Positions 8,755 to 18,324 of a stretch of 64,000 nucleotides of DNA are shown here, piece by piece (position 1 is the first letter of the stretch; every line of letters starts with the position of its first letter). The translations under genes were made by a program, and so were the position numbers. The notes beneath the pieces were generated by a model that had not been told where the DNA came from, ran no database searches, and worked only from the letters and a program-made list of their open reading frames with translations. The stretch is from Bombella intestini (GTDB taxonomy: Bacteria > Pseudomonadota > Alphaproteobacteria > Acetobacterales > Acetobacteraceae): assembly GCF_002003665.1 (NCBI RefSeq), contig NZ_JATM01000004.1:216456-280455 (forward strand). Direction: 5' to 3'.

Positions 8755-9879
8755 ATGACGGTTGAAATTAAAGTCCCTGTGCTTGGTGAAAGCCTGAAAC
8801 AGGCAACCGTAATGCGTTGGCTTAGGCAGTCTGGTGAGTATGTACAGGCTGGTGAAGCTGTCATGGAACTGGAGACGGACAAGGTCACATTGGATGTGGC
8901 ATCTCCTGCAGCCGGGGCATTGAGCCATGATCTGCCAGAAGGCACCGATGTTGAAGTAGGGCAGGTCATTGCCTCAGTAGATGATCAGGCTACCCCCCCT
9001 GTGGTGGAGCAGACCAAACCACAAGCTCCTCAAGAGGCGGATGTAGAGCAGAACGTGACTGACCATGGATCGGCGACATCTGGCGAAGCCGATCGACCTG
9101 TGGTGACTGGTGGCTCCGTTACGCATGCGGCACCGGCGTTATCTGATACACCTGAATCTCTCCCGACCGAAGACGGAACAGGAGAACGGCGTGTGCCTAT
9201 GAGCCGCCTGCGCCAGACCATTGCGCGCAATCTCAAGGCGGCTCAGAATAACGCAGCTATTCTAACAACGTTCAATGAAGTTGATATGAGCGCTGTTAAG
9301 GCACTGCGTAGCCAGTATCGCGATCTATTCGAGAAGAAGCATGATGGAGCCCGACTAGGCTTTATGTCCTTCTTTGCTCGGGCTGTTGTGGGAGCTCTGA
9401 AGGATTTTCCGGTGCTGAATGCCCGGATCGAGGGTAATGAGATCGTTTATCAGGATCATGTCAATCTGGGTATTGCCGTAGGAACAGAGCGTGGGCTGGT
9501 TGTTCCAGTTCTGCGAAAAGCGGAGACCTTAGGCTTTGCCGAGTTGGAACGCCGCATTGCCGATTATGGCAAGCGAGCCCGCAAGGGAGGGCTTGCGCTG
9601 AAGGAGCTGGAAGGCGGTAGCTTTACTATCACCAATGGCGGTATTTTCGGTTCATTGCTATCAACCCCCATTCTGAATGCGCCACAATCCGGCGTGCTGG
9701 GGATGCATGCCATTCAGGATCGGCCCGTGGCACGAGATGGACAGGTTGTCATCCGGCCTATGATGTATGTGGCGCTATCCTATGATCATCGTCTTGTAGA
9801 TGGGCGAGAAGCTGTCAGCTTCCTTGTGCGGCTTAAGGAACTGATCGAAGACCCTCGTCGCCTGCTGTTGGATATCTGA
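8755..9879 (+). CDS. odhB: 2-oxoglutarate dehydrogenase E2 (dihydrolipoyl succinyltransferase), lacking the subunit-binding domain
   Basis: E2 transfers succinyl from lipoamide to CoA in the 2-oxoglutarate dehydrogenase complex. The lipoyl domain spans about 1-76 (lipoyl Lys43 in ETDKV). The catalytic domain spans about 145-374 and is close to E. coli SucB ([33 protein letters not shown] with His345/Asp349). Between them, residues 77-144 form a Pro/Ala/Glu/Ser-rich linker in which I find no peripheral subunit-binding domain (no SPAxRxL...GTGxxGRI block). ATG 8755 has GGAGT upstream; an in-frame ATG at 8707 lacks support. sucA and lpd are not adjacent. The activity is likely, but the complex may be unusual. 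Confidence 0.88.
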   Translation: MTVEIKVPVLGESLKQATVMRWLRQSGEYVQAGEAVMELETDKVTLDVASPAAGALSHDLPEGTDVEVGQVIASVDDQATPPVVEQTKPQAPQEADVEQNVTDHGSATSGEADRPVVTGGSVTHAAPALSDTPESLPTEDGTGERRVPMSRLRQTIARNLKAAQNNAAILTTFNEVDMSAVKALRSQYRDLFEKKHDGARLGFMSFFARAVVGALKDFPVLNARIEGNEIVYQDHVNLGIAVGTERGLVVPVLRKAETLGFAELERRIADYGKRARKGGLALKELEGGSFTITNGGIFGSLLSTPILNAPQSGVLGMHAIQDRPVARDGQVVIRPMMYVALSYDHRLVDGREAVSFLVRLKELIEDPRRLLLDI

Positions 9880-9897
9880 TTTCCAGCCACAATAAAG

Positions 9898-9934
9898 AAA
9901 ACCCCCTCCATCTTGATCGGATGGAGGGGGTTTT
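9898..9934 (+). terminator. odhB terminator
   Basis: Stem of 14 bp (9898-9911 with 9921-9934) with core CCCCCTCCAT/ATGGAGGGGG and a T-tract at 9931-9935, right after the odhB stop. The left arm starts with A residues, so it could also act on the minus strand. Confidence 0.9.
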
Positions 9935-9974
9935 TCATCTGTTCAGTGCAGGGATACTGAGCAGAAAGTGGGGA

Positions 9975-10355
9975 TCAGTGCCCCCAACCAGCAGGAATCT
10001 TGCCGCCATTGTTGGCCAGCTCGGTGTAAACCTGCTTGATCAGCCAAACATTCATCGTGGCTGTATCGTTCTTATCCCCGGTATAATGCAGATCATCAGC
10101 CAGAGCCTGACGGGCCTGCAGGGAGCTGTCGAGGCCCAGAAGCTTGAGCAGATCGACAATGGATTCCTTGTAGTTCAGCGGCTGGCCTGCTTTGGCGGCC
10201 AGTTCCTTCAGAACGGCATCAACATCTACCTGTGAGATGGAGGGAGCTGCTGAGGCAGCGGCTGGCTGTGCCGTATCTGCTGCCTGGGCAGAAGAGCCGA
10301 ACAGGCTTGTTGCAAAGCTAGAAACTTTGGAAACGATATCGTTAAAGAGACCCAT
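9975..10355 (-). CDS. DUF3597 domain-containing protein
   Basis: A 126-residue protein of unknown function. The N-terminus MGLFNDIVSKVSSFATSLFG is followed by an Ala/Pro/Gln-rich spacer (to about 52), then the DUF3597 block with VDVDAVLKELAAKAGQPLNY, SIVDLLKLLGLDSSLQARQALA and the C-terminal NVWLIKQVYTEL. DUF3597 proteins often carry an N-terminal spacer of this sort. ATG 10355 is preceded by AAGGAATAT, which sets the start; the frame remains open upstream without support. It lies downstream of ahcY on the same strand, separated by 84 bases that hold a small hairpin (10398-10423). Confidence 0.8.
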   Translation of the reverse strand: MGLFNDIVSKVSSFATSLFGSSAQAADTAQPAAASAAPSISQVDVDAVLKELAAKAGQPLNYKESIVDLLKLLGLDSSLQARQALADDLHYTGDKNDTATMNVWLIKQVYTELANNGGKIPAGWGH

Positions 10356-10439
10356 GATATATTCCTTCCCTGAAACAGGAATGACTGGTCGGTATGACCC
10401 TGCCACCGGGAGCGGCAGCAGGGAGCATGACAGAAAAGA

Positions 10440-11738
10440 TCAGTAACGGTACAGGTCGTGTTTGAACGGCCCGTTAGGGGAAACCCCAATATAATCCGCC
10501 TGAGCCTGTGTCATTTTGGAGAGCGTTGCGCCCACTTTAGCAAGATGGAGAGCCGCAACCTTTTCATCAAGGATTTTCGGCAGGGTATAAACTTTTCCTG
10601 CCTCATACTGGCCTGCTTTTGCATTCCAGAGTTCGATCTGGGCCAGTGTCTGGTTGGTGAAGGAAGCGGACATCACGAAGGACGGATGACCGGTAGCATT
10701 GCCCAGATTGACCAGACGGCCCTCGGAAAGAAGGATGAGGCGGCGGTTCGGGGCCAGCTCAATCTCATCAACCTGCGGCTTGATGTTGGTCCATTTGTGG
10801 TTGCGCAGGGCAGAAACCTGAATCTCACTATCGAAATGCCCGATATTGCAAACAATGGCCCGGTCCTTCATCTCACGCATATGCTCGATGGTGATGATGT
10901 CCTCGTTACCGGTGCAGGTCACGAAGATGTCGCCACGGGGAGCGGCGTTCTCCATCGTGACGACCTCATAGCCTTCCATAGCGGCTTGAAGGGCGCAGAT
11001 TGGGTCAACCTCTGTCACCAGCACGCGGCAACCTGCGCTGCGGAGAGATGCGGCGGAACCCTTACCCACGTCACCATAGCCAGCCACAACGGCAACCTTG
11101 CCAGCCATCATGACATCAGTGCCACGGCGGATAGCGTCCACAAGGCTCTCACGGCAGCCATAGAGGTTGTCGAACTTGGACTTGGTCACACTGTCATTAA
11201 CGTTGATGGCTGGAACTTTGAGTGTGCCTTTGCGCTCCATGTCCCAAAGACGATGCACACCCGTTGTGGTCTCTTCGGAGATGCCACGCACTTCCTTGAG
11301 GAGTTCAGGGTATTTCTCATGCATGAGAGTGGTCAGGTCCCCGCCATCATCGAGGATCATGTTCGGTGTCCAGCCATCCGGCCCCTGGATGGTCTGCTCA
11401 ATACACCAGATGAATTCTTCCTCGTTCATGCCCTTCCAAGCAAAAACGGGAATGTTAGCGGCAGCAATGGCAGCGGCAGCCTGATCCTGTGTGGAGAATA
11501 CGTTACAGGAGGACCAACGGACCGTAGCACCGAGGGCGATCAGCGTTTCGATCAGCACGGCGGTCTGGATGGTCATGTGCAGGCAGCCGGCAATCCGTGC
11601 GCCCTTCAGCGGCTGGCTTGTGCCATATTCCTTACGGAGGGCCATCAGGCCCGGCATTTCACCCTCAGCGATGGAGATTTCCTTACGGCCCCAGTCGGCC
11701 AGGGACATGTCACGAACCTTGTAGTCCTGCGTAGCCAT
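10440..11738 (-). CDS. ahcY: adenosylhomocysteinase (S-adenosylhomocysteine hydrolase)
   Basis: Cleaves S-adenosylhomocysteine to adenosine and homocysteine, relieving product inhibition of methyltransferases. The 432-residue protein begins [20 protein letters not shown], has [15 protein letters not shown] in the substrate domain, the NAD-binding motif [12 protein letters not shown], the block [19 protein letters not shown] and ends in the family C-terminus [12 protein letters not shown] 11738 has AAGGAAAC upstream. The length is intermediate between short and long bacterial forms. Confidence 0.97.
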   Translation of the reverse strand: MATQDYKVRDMSLADWGRKEISIAEGEMPGLMALRKEYGTSQPLKGARIAGCLHMTIQTAVLIETLIALGATVRWSSCNVFSTQDQAAAAIAAANIPVFAWKGMNEEEFIWCIEQTIQGPDGWTPNMILDDGGDLTTLMHEKYPELLKEVRGISEETTTGVHRLWDMERKGTLKVPAINVNDSVTKSKFDNLYGCRESLVDAIRRGTDVMMAGKVAVVAGYGDVGKGSAASLRSAGCRVLVTEVDPICALQAAMEGYEVVTMENAAPRGDIFVTCTGNEDIITIEHMREMKDRAIVCNIGHFDSEIQVSALRNHKWTNIKPQVDEIELAPNRRLILLSEGRLVNLGNATGHPSFVMSASFTNQTLAQIELWNAKAGQYEAGKVYTLPKILDEKVAALHLAKVGATLSKMTQAQADYIGVSPNGPFKHDLYRY

Positions 11739-12095
11739 ATATGTTTCCTTAGTTTTAGGCAGTTGATCATCATGGACGGAACCGCAGGCAGGCAAGGCCT
11801 TTGTGCGGTTCCTGCACTAGGAAACTATAGAGCCTTGCTGTGAGGCTGGAAAGAAGAACGGACCAACAGTTTTCCGTTACAAAATAGTGTCATCCATATT
11901 GCGTCCTATCGGGCAACGTGCCAGAGAACGGGCGGTATTCATATGCCTGGAACTTTGGCTTTTCCCGATAAAAGGGATGTCCGGCCGCCTTCAGTCCGGG
12001 CAGGAAAACTGTAATGGGGGGTGGCTGTGCCCGACAATACTGCTCCAAATTTTCCGTTTACAGTGCTGGACCCTTCTCTGAAGGAAGCTCACCCT
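11739..12095. promoter_or_regulatory. ahcY leader / divergent intergenic region with a 9-bp hairpin
   Basis: The region between divergent ahcY and the CorA-like gene holds a perfect 9-bp inverted repeat (11778-11786 with 11804-11812, GGAACCGCA/TGCGGTTCC) with a 17-base loop containing a smaller AAGGCCTT palindrome. It sits 40-75 bases upstream of the ahcY ATG. I looked for SAH and SAM riboswitch cores and did not recognise one. No gene seen. Confidence 0.4.
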
Positions 12096-13109
12096 ATGGC
12101 CCGGATCAAAGGGCTTGTCTGGGCGGTTCGTGCCGTGCCGGGGCAGGGTATTACACCGCTAGAAGCCGAAGAGGTGCAGCGTATTCTTCAGTCTCCCAGC
12201 GAGGAAGGCTATGAGGCCGCATCCGGGGAAAATGGCTGGTGTTGGCTGCATTTCGATACGGTGCATAGTTCTGCCCGTACCTATGTAGGCCGTCTGCCGG
12301 GTATGCCAGAGGACGTAGGCGCTATGCTGGCGGAGACGGATTACGGCATTGCCCTTGAGGCCGCCGATGATACGGTATGGGGGGCTCTCCCAGCTTTTGA
12401 TGATGCTCTGGCAGAAGAAGACCGGGAAATCTGTGCTTGGCGTTTTGCTATGCGGCAAAATATTCTGATCACGACACGGCGGACCCCCATTCCTGTATTA
12501 GGATCGGCCTACCGTTCTCTCCAGACACAGGGCGTGCCACGCAATCCGGCTGGGGTGATCGATCGTGTCCTGCGGGATTTTACGGGCACGGTGCGGCGGC
12601 AGCTCGCGCAGCTTGATGACGAGTTAGATCGGGCAGAAGATGTGTTGTTAGCTATCGTCCACGGGTCAGACCTTGGTCATTTGGGTGGTATTGTCGGTAA
12701 GGTTCGGCGTCGTTCAACTGAATTGCGGCGCGTGGTCATGCCAATTGACCGTGTTCTGCGGGATGAAGACCTAGAACTGCCAGAATGGGCTGAAGATGAC
12801 CTGCGGGACCGTGCCGAACGGCAGATACATGCTGCGCTGGACGATTTGATCGCTCTTCAGGACCGGGCACGGTCCTTGCAGGATGAGCTAGCCTCCAGTC
12901 AGGCAGAAGAAACTAACCGCCGGCTCTGCATCGTGTCGATCGTGACGACCCTTATGCTGCCGGCCACTCTGGTTACAGGGTTCTTTGGCATGAATACGGG
13001 AGGCATGTTTCTAGCATCTGGTGGATTGGGAACCATTTTTGCTGGTGGCCTGTGTGTTGCCGCCATGGCTGTGACATTCATTTTCATGAAGATGGCCCGC
13101 CTGTTCTGA
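12096..13109 (+). CDS. CorA/ZntB-family divalent metal ion transporter
   Basis: Inner-membrane metal ion channel/transporter of the CorA superfamily. The large N-terminal soluble domain has a helical stalk rich in charged residues (RQLAQLDDELDRAEDVLLAIV). It is followed by two C-terminal membrane helices with the signature GMN at residues 298-300 (FFGMNTGG) between them. A ZntB-type zinc transporter is likely, but CorA magnesium transport cannot be excluded. ATG 12096 has GGAAG eight bases upstream; a GTG at 12021 would add 25 residues with a poor ribosome site. Confidence 0.85.
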   Translation: MARIKGLVWAVRAVPGQGITPLEAEEVQRILQSPSEEGYEAASGENGWCWLHFDTVHSSARTYVGRLPGMPEDVGAMLAETDYGIALEAADDTVWGALPAFDDALAEEDREICAWRFAMRQNILITTRRTPIPVLGSAYRSLQTQGVPRNPAGVIDRVLRDFTGTVRRQLAQLDDELDRAEDVLLAIVHGSDLGHLGGIVGKVRRRSTELRRVVMPIDRVLRDEDLELPEWAEDDLRDRAERQIHAALDDLIALQDRARSLQDELASSQAEETNRRLCIVSIVTTLMLPATLVTGFFGMNTGGMFLASGGLGTIFAGGLCVAAMAVTFIFMKMARLF

Positions 13110-13429
13110 CAGAATGAACCATAATGACTGGAATGAATACAGGATATGACTGGTCTTGATAATAACTGAAATAAACGCAGTTGCTTTATTGCTTCTCATT
13201 CTCATCAATCAAGCTGATGTCTCTGTTCAATGACATTAATCAAATAAAATATCATTTTTTTAAAAGTGAAGGGGATGGACATTGTCTGAAAAGCTACTTA
13301 CCCTCCCGAGGTGAAGGTTGATATCGGACTGGATTAGGACTGTTTATTAGAGAAACAGGATCAATCATTTTCCCTTTTCGGTTGGTATTACCTAACGTCC
13401 ATAGTCAGATTAAAGGTAGGAGTCCTTAC
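13110..13429. promoter_or_regulatory. A/T-rich upstream region of the catalase gene
   Basis: About 320 bases without a gene. The middle (13220-13275) is strongly A/T-rich with runs such as AAATAAAATATCATTTTTTT. A TTGATA at 13318 followed 17 bases later by a T/A-rich stretch (TGTTTATTAG) could be a promoter for catalase. An OxyR site could not be identified by eye. Confidence 0.3.
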
Positions 13430-14869
13430 ATGTCTGATAAGAACATCATCCGCACGACCGCCGGCGCCCCATGGGTGAGCAACCAGGACAGCAAGTCCGC
13501 CGGTCCTCGTGGTCCGCTGCTGCTGGAAAACTATCAGCTGATTGAGAAGCTCGCTCATCAGAATCGTGAGCGTATCCCTGAGCGTACTGTTCATGCAAAA
13601 GGCTATGGTGCTCATGGGACGCTGACCATCACCAAGGACATCACAAAGTACAGTTGTGCGTCCATCTTCTCCAAGGTTGGGAAGAAGACGGATATGTTCC
13701 TGCGTGCTTCCACTGTGGCTGGTGAGCGTGGTGCTGCCGATGCCGAGCGTGACGTACGTGGTTGGGCACTGAAGTTCTATACCGATGATGGTAACTGGGA
13801 CTTGGTGGGGAACAACACGCCGGTGTTCTTCATTCGTGATCCTATCAAGTTCCCGGACTTCATCCACACGCAGAAGCGTCATCCCCGCACCAACATGCGT
13901 TCCGCTACCGCTGCATGGGATTTCTGGTCCCTCAGCCCGGAGAGCCTGCATCAGGTCACCATCCTGATGTCTGACCGTGGTATCCCCAAGGGTATCCGGA
14001 ACATGAACGGTTATGGCAGCCATACCTATTCTCTGTGGAATGCCAAGGGTGAACGCTTCTGGGTGAAGTTCCACTTCAAGACACAGCAGGGCCATGAGTT
14101 CTACACGAACGAAGAAGCTGCTCAGGTTGTTGCCGGGAACCGTGAATCCACTCAGGAAGACCTGTACGAGAACATCGAGAAGGGGAACTTCCCCAAATGG
14201 ACGTTCTACATTCAGGTGATGGAAGAGGAAGAGGCCGAGCGCGTCAACTTCAACCCGTTTGACGTGACCAAGGTTTGGTCACACAAGGACTATCCGCTGA
14301 TCGAAGTTGGTGAGCTGGAGCTAAACCGTAACCCGGATGATTATTTCTCCGAGGTTGAGCAGGCTTCCTTCTCTCCGTCCAATATCGTGCCGGGTATTGG
14401 GTTCTCACCGGACAAGATGCTTCAGGGCCGTATCTTCGCTTATGCGGATGCTCACCGCTATCGTGTCGGTACGCATTATGAATCCCTGCCGATCAACCGT
14501 CCGAAGATTGCAGTGAAGAACTATCATCTGGATGGTGCGATGCGCTTTGATGCGCCGAAGCGTGGGGATGGTGATTACTACGAGCCGAATTCCTTCGGTG
14601 GCCCGGTGGAAGACAAGGCTGCGATGGAACCGCCGCTGCGTGTAAGCGGGGACGCCACATATTACGATCACCGTAGCGATGGCGATGATTTCGCACAGCC
14701 TCGTGCTCTGTATAATCTGTTCGATGATGCGCAGAAGCAGCGTCTGTATAACAACATCGCTGGTGCTATGGCCGGTGTGCCGCAGAACATCATCGACCGT
14801 CAGCTGGGCCTCTTCGAGAAGATCGACCCTGCTTATGCTGAAGGTGTCCGCAAGGCACTGAAGGGCTGA
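13430..14869 (+). CDS. katA: monofunctional haem catalase (small-subunit type)
   Basis: Dismutates hydrogen peroxide to water and oxygen, important in oxidative acetic acid bacteria. The 479-residue protein is of small-subunit catalase size. It carries the distal His55 ([12 protein letters not shown]), the distal Asn in [14 protein letters not shown], and the proximal haem-ligand tyrosine motif [17 protein letters not shown] 13430 has TAGGAGT upstream; the frame extends to 13382 without a ribosome site. Codon use is strongly biased (few rare codons), which suggests high expression. A strong terminator follows at 14913. Confidence 0.97.
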   Translation: MSDKNIIRTTAGAPWVSNQDSKSAGPRGPLLLENYQLIEKLAHQNRERIPERTVHAKGYGAHGTLTITKDITKYSCASIFSKVGKKTDMFLRASTVAGERGAADAERDVRGWALKFYTDDGNWDLVGNNTPVFFIRDPIKFPDFIHTQKRHPRTNMRSATAAWDFWSLSPESLHQVTILMSDRGIPKGIRNMNGYGSHTYSLWNAKGERFWVKFHFKTQQGHEFYTNEEAAQVVAGNRESTQEDLYENIEKGNFPKWTFYIQVMEEEEAERVNFNPFDVTKVWSHKDYPLIEVGELELNRNPDDYFSEVEQASFSPSNIVPGIGFSPDKMLQGRIFAYADAHRYRVGTHYESLPINRPKIAVKNYHLDGAMRFDAPKRGDGDYYEPNSFGGPVEDKAAMEPPLRVSGDATYYDHRSDGDDFAQPRALYNLFDDAQKQRLYNNIAGAMAGVPQNIIDRQLGLFEKIDPAYAEGVRKALKG

Positions 14870-14912
14870 TAGGCTTTTAAATCCACCTTCCGGTTTTTCG
14901 GAGGAGGGATAT

Positions 14913-14954
14913 AAAAAAGGTCCTCTGGGTAACCATTCCCGGAGGACCTTTTTT
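14913..14954 (+). terminator. katA terminator
   Basis: A 13-bp stem (14913-14925 with 14942-14954, core GGTCCTC/GAGGACC) ending in six T residues, 43 bases after the catalase stop. The A-rich left arm would also give a T-tract on the minus strand, so it can separate the convergent gene at 14971. Confidence 0.9.
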
Positions 14955-14970
14955 GTGGGTTATGCTCGGC

Positions 14971-15621
14971 TCAGCCTATCCGGCGAGCTGTGAAATCGTG
15001 CATTTGACCAAAAGAGAGGGAGAGTTCCTGTTCTGGCAAAAGTCGGCCAAGCTGGGTGAGTGTATCCAGATGCTCTGCTAGATGGAACGTAACATCCCCC
15101 AATGTCAGTTGGTGGGGGCTATTTGGCAGGAAGAAGGCTGGGCCAAGGACGGTCCCGTCATGAGTTTGAATAGTGGCTAGTTCCCGGTCAAACATCATGG
15201 CTAACCCGAACAGAGCTTCGGCTGTTAGTGGCAGGAAAACATCATTCTCTGTGATGAGAGAAGCATCGAAATGGACCTCATTCATTTCCGGCCCGATGCC
15301 AACCCAGTTTTGAATATCTTCCGAACAACGTAAGGCAATGATGTTCGGCATGATAGGAATGACATCCACGTCCGGCAGAGGAAAGGGGAGAGAAACCTGT
15401 TTCCGGAAATGCGCCCTGACGGAGGAATTGTCTTGGTTTTTCTGCGGCAGGGGGGCTTCGAGATGGAGACTCAATCCCGGTACTATTCTGGTGTCGAATA
15501 GTTGGCGGACAACCCTGTCATTGAGGGTATCATGACCAAGCATCTGCCCCGTTGTATCCAATAGCCATAGGGGAGGGGGAGGAGATGCGGGTGGTTCGTG
15601 ATCAGTCTGATGGATGTTCAT
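14971..15621 (-). CDS. hypothetical protein
   Basis: I do not recognise this 216-residue protein. It is soluble-looking, with a proline-rich N-terminus (HEPPASPPPPLW), no signal peptide or membrane segment, and a mixed alpha/beta composition. Charged and hydrophobic stretches include DVDVIPIMPNIIALRCSED and LFGLAMMFDRELATIQTHDG. It is convergent with catalase and lies behind the pirin gene on the same strand, separated by a 100-base gap that holds parS-like site 2. The base composition is like its neighbours. Confidence 0.75.
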   Translation of the reverse strand: MNIHQTDHEPPASPPPPLWLLDTTGQMLGHDTLNDRVVRQLFDTRIVPGLSLHLEAPLPQKNQDNSSVRAHFRKQVSLPFPLPDVDVIPIMPNIIALRCSEDIQNWVGIGPEMNEVHFDASLITENDVFLPLTAEALFGLAMMFDRELATIQTHDGTVLGPAFFLPNSPHQLTLGDVTFHLAEHLDTLTQLGRLLPEQELSLSFGQMHDFTARRIG

Positions 15622-15662
15622 GAAAAAGGCAGCTCCCTGACAAGATCGCCTACAGGCTTATA

Positions 15663-15678
15663 TGTTCCACGGGAAACA
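15663..15678. other. parS-like centromere site 2 (intergenic)
   Basis: TGTTCCACGGGAAACA matches the B. subtilis-type parS TGTTCCACGTGAAACA at 15 of 16 positions. It is in a short non-coding gap, so its conservation is not explained by protein coding. Confidence 0.8.
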
Positions 15679-15721
15679 TTCCAGAGGTTTGGCCGTTTTT
15701 TCAGGCAGGGAGCTTGCTTGA

Positions 15722-16423
15722 TCAGGGAATTGTGTCAACCAGAACTATTTCTGTGTCGTCCAATGCCTCAAGCGTGATGGCTTCTTCCTCGCTGATGGCA
15801 GCACCGCTGCGTGTGGTAACGTGCTGTCCGTTTAAAAGAAGACTACCGGATGCGAGAACGAGATATAGCATCCGACCTTTGGCGGGTGTGTAGTGGGAGC
15901 GCTGCCCTTTTTGGAGAGTTAGTCCCAGAACACGGGCTTCGGTATGGATGGGCAGAGCTCCTTTATCATCCGCATAGCCGGAGGCCAAAATGGTGAATTG
16001 GCCTGTTGTCTCTTGTTTGGGGAAACGTCTTGTCGCCCATGAAGGCTTATGACCTTTTTCTGTCGGAGTGATCCATATCTGAAATATCTGCGTGGGGATG
16101 GGTTCGAGGTTGTATTCACTGTGGAAGATACCTGTCCCTGCGGACATAACTTGCACATCCCCGGCTTCGGTCCTGCCTGTGTTGCCGAGGCTGTCTCGGT
16201 GCGTAATGGCCCCACGGCGAACATAGGTGATGATCTCCATATCCTTATGGGGGTGAGTATCAAACCCTGTGTTAGGGGCGATGGTGTCATCATTCCAGAC
16301 ACGCAAACGACCCCAGCCCATACGGTTTGGGTCAAAGTAATGAGCAAAAGAGAAATGATGACGTGCATCCAGCCAGCCATGATCAGCATGGCCGAGTTGG
16401 GCGAAAGGGCGGATATCAATCAT
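15722..16423 (-). CDS. pirin family protein (quercetinase-like cupin)
   Basis: Bicupin metalloprotein related to YhhW and human pirin; some members have quercetin 2,3-dioxygenase activity and others sense metal or redox state. The 233-residue protein has the N-terminal cupin metal ligands His57, His59 (DTHPHKDMEIITYV), His101 and Glu103 (GIFHSEYN). The pirin block GWGRLRVWNDDTIAPNTGF lies at 36-54. It is transcribed divergently from the LysR gene at 16582 with 158 bases between, a layout in which the regulator commonly controls its neighbour; that control is inference. Confidence 0.92.
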   Translation of the reverse strand: MIDIRPFAQLGHADHGWLDARHHFSFAHYFDPNRMGWGRLRVWNDDTIAPNTGFDTHPHKDMEIITYVRRGAITHRDSLGNTGRTEAGDVQVMSAGTGIFHSEYNLEPIPTQIFQIWITPTEKGHKPSWATRRFPKQETTGQFTILASGYADDKGALPIHTEARVLGLTLQKGQRSHYTPAKGRMLYLVLASGSLLLNGQHVTTRSGAAISEEEAITLEALDDTEIVLVDTIP

Positions 16424-16581
16424 GGTATGAAACCTGCTGTTGTCGAAGATGGCTAAGCATGTAGGAATGGTCCTACTGTTTCATAGGGAAATGAAAGAAA
16501 GGCATTGTTGCCATATTTTATAGTATGGTGAGGAGCCGGGTTGTCTTAGCCCACTTCAGGCAAACGCAAAGGGGGTAGAAA

Positions 16582-17499
16582 ATGAAGTTGCCGGATTTCG
16601 AGGCTTGGGCAATTTTTGCCAAGGTGGCAGAGCGTGGCTCTTTTTCTCAGGCTGCTAAAGAGCTTCAACTCTCACCGCCGACTGTTTCCAAAGCGGTGAG
16701 TCGTCTGGAGGAATCTCTTGGAGCTGCGCTGTTCAGCCGCAACTCTCGGCATATGTCCATTACGCAGGTAGGCCAGCGTGCGCTAGAGCGGGCAAACCGC
16801 ATGTTTCTGGAAGCAGAACTGGCCGAGAATGAAGTCAGGGGCGGGGGCATCCAGCCTTCTGGACTGATCCGCATGACAGTGCCTACTACTTTTGGCCTTA
16901 GGTATGTAGCGGCTGTTTTGCCTTCTTTTCTGGAAGCCTACCCGGAGATTGATGTGTTTGTCAGTTTTACGGACACGTTGGCTGACCTTGTGTTGGAAGG
17001 GTACGACCTGGCGATACGGATCGCCACACTTTCTGACTCGGCCCTTAAGGCTCGTAGAATATGTACGGTACGGCGTATTCTTGTGGCCTCGCCAGAGTAT
17101 TTGAATCGTCTTGGTCGTCCGTCCCACCCGCGAGAGTTGGAAGGCAGGAAGAGCTTTGTTTACGTCAACGGGGATACATGCGGGGTCATTAGATTGACCG
17201 AACGACAGACAGGGGAAAGTTATACGCTTTCTCAGTCGGCACGGTTTCAGTCCGATAATGGCGAGGGCTTTCTCCCTGCACTGGAGGCTGGTTTGGGCTT
17301 TGGGTTGTTACCGGATTTCATAGTGAGCGACGCCCTTAAGGAGGGGCGGTTGGAAGAAATGATGCCAGCATGGGGGGCAGAGGATATTGCGCTCTATCTT
17401 GTTACAACAGGCAATAAACTGCGGCCCCAAAGGGTAAGCCTGCTGATGGATTATTTGGTCAGGCAGTTTGAAGCGCCGTCATGGCGACTACCTGTTTAA
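16582..17499 (+). CDS. LysR family transcriptional regulator
   Basis: A 305-residue LysR-type regulator. The winged HTH is at about 3-62 (FAKVAERGSFSQAAKELQLS, SPPTVSKAVSRLEESLG), followed by a substrate-binding domain starting near 90 (GLIRMTVPTTFGLRYVAAVL). The sequence is of the CrgA/AaeR-like subgroup often found beside quinone- or aromatic-responsive genes. It is divergent from the pirin gene and upstream of wrbA, so both are candidate targets. The effector is unknown. ATG 16582 follows AAAGGGGGT. Confidence 0.93.
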   Translation: MKLPDFEAWAIFAKVAERGSFSQAAKELQLSPPTVSKAVSRLEESLGAALFSRNSRHMSITQVGQRALERANRMFLEAELAENEVRGGGIQPSGLIRMTVPTTFGLRYVAAVLPSFLEAYPEIDVFVSFTDTLADLVLEGYDLAIRIATLSDSALKARRICTVRRILVASPEYLNRLGRPSHPRELEGRKSFVYVNGDTCGVIRLTERQTGESYTLSQSARFQSDNGEGFLPALEAGLGFGLLPDFIVSDALKEGRLEEMMPAWGAEDIALYLVTTGNKLRPQRVSLLMDYLVRQFEAPSWRLPV

Positions 17500-17653
17500 G
17501 GGGGGAAATCAGGATAGTGCCGGTATGGTTCCTTCAAAAACTGAAAGGCTTTCTTTCTTATTCTGTCATATTCAAGTCCCGGAGGGCACGGTATCCCTGA
17601 AGCTAGTTAATGCCTCCGCTAAGTGAGGGGGCTGACCGGAAGGGATGGTTACT

Positions 17654-18250
17654 ATGTCTAAGATTCTCGTGCTGTATTATTCGTCTTATGGCCATGTAGA
17701 GACTATGGCTCGTAGTGTTGCTGAGGGTGTGCGTGCTGCGGGCGTGGAAGCCGTTGTAAAACGTGTGCCGGAGCTGGTTCCGGAAGAGGCCGCCAAAGCA
17801 AATCATTTCAAGTTGGAGCAGGAAGCTCCGATCGCCACCCCGGCTGAACTTGCTGAGTATGATGGCATCATTGTAGGCGCTCCGACCCGTTTTGGGCGTC
17901 TGCCAGCACAGATGGCTAATTTCTGGGATCAGACCGGTGGTCTTTGGGCCAATGGTAAGTTGATCGGTAAGGTTGGTGCTGTATTTACCTCCTCGGCTAC
18001 CCAGCATGGTGGTCAGGAAACAACGCTTTACTCTCTGATGTCCAATCTGCTGCATCATGGTATGGTCATTAGCGGTCTGCCCTACAGCTTCCAGGGGCAG
18101 ATGCGGAATGATGAGATTGTCGGCGGTGCTCCGTATGGTGCTACGACCATTGCTAATGGTGATGGCTCCCGCCAGCCAAGCGAGACCGAACGGGCAGGCG
18201 CACATTTCCTTGGGGAGCATGTGGCTGGTCTGGTTAAAAAGCTGGCCTGA
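17654..18250 (+). CDS. wrbA: NAD(P)H:quinone oxidoreductase WrbA
   Basis: Flavodoxin-like FMN enzyme that reduces quinones by two electrons, avoiding semiquinone radicals. The 198-residue protein shows [18 protein letters not shown] (FMN phosphate loop), [27 protein letters not shown] with the WrbA insertion, and [19 protein letters not shown] 17654 is favoured over ATG 17645 because GGAAGGG ends only one base before 17645. It follows the LysR gene by 154 bases on the same strand. With pirin and LysR it may form a quinone stress group. Confidence 0.95.
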   Translation: MSKILVLYYSSYGHVETMARSVAEGVRAAGVEAVVKRVPELVPEEAAKANHFKLEQEAPIATPAELAEYDGIIVGAPTRFGRLPAQMANFWDQTGGLWANGKLIGKVGAVFTSSATQHGGQETTLYSLMSNLLHHGMVISGLPYSFQGQMRNDEIVGGAPYGATTIANGDGSRQPSETERAGAHFLGEHVAGLVKKLA

Positions 18251-18285
18251 TTTTTCAGTTACTTTCGTTCACGCATAAGACCTTG

Positions 18286-18317
18286 ATGGGGGCCGGTTTC
18301 CGGCCTCCATTTTTTTG
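18286..18317 (+). terminator. wrbA terminator
   Basis: A 10-bp stem (18286-18295 with 18301-18310; core GGGGCCG/CGGCCTC with one G-T pair), five-base loop and a run of eight T (18310-18317), 35 bases after the wrbA stop. Confidence 0.9.
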
Positions 18318-18324
18318 TGGTCAA

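Noticed and set aside
10458..11843. Long open frame of about 460 codons opposite ahcY
   Set aside because: It is the antisense of a highly biased, well-identified gene; the translation resembles no known protein.
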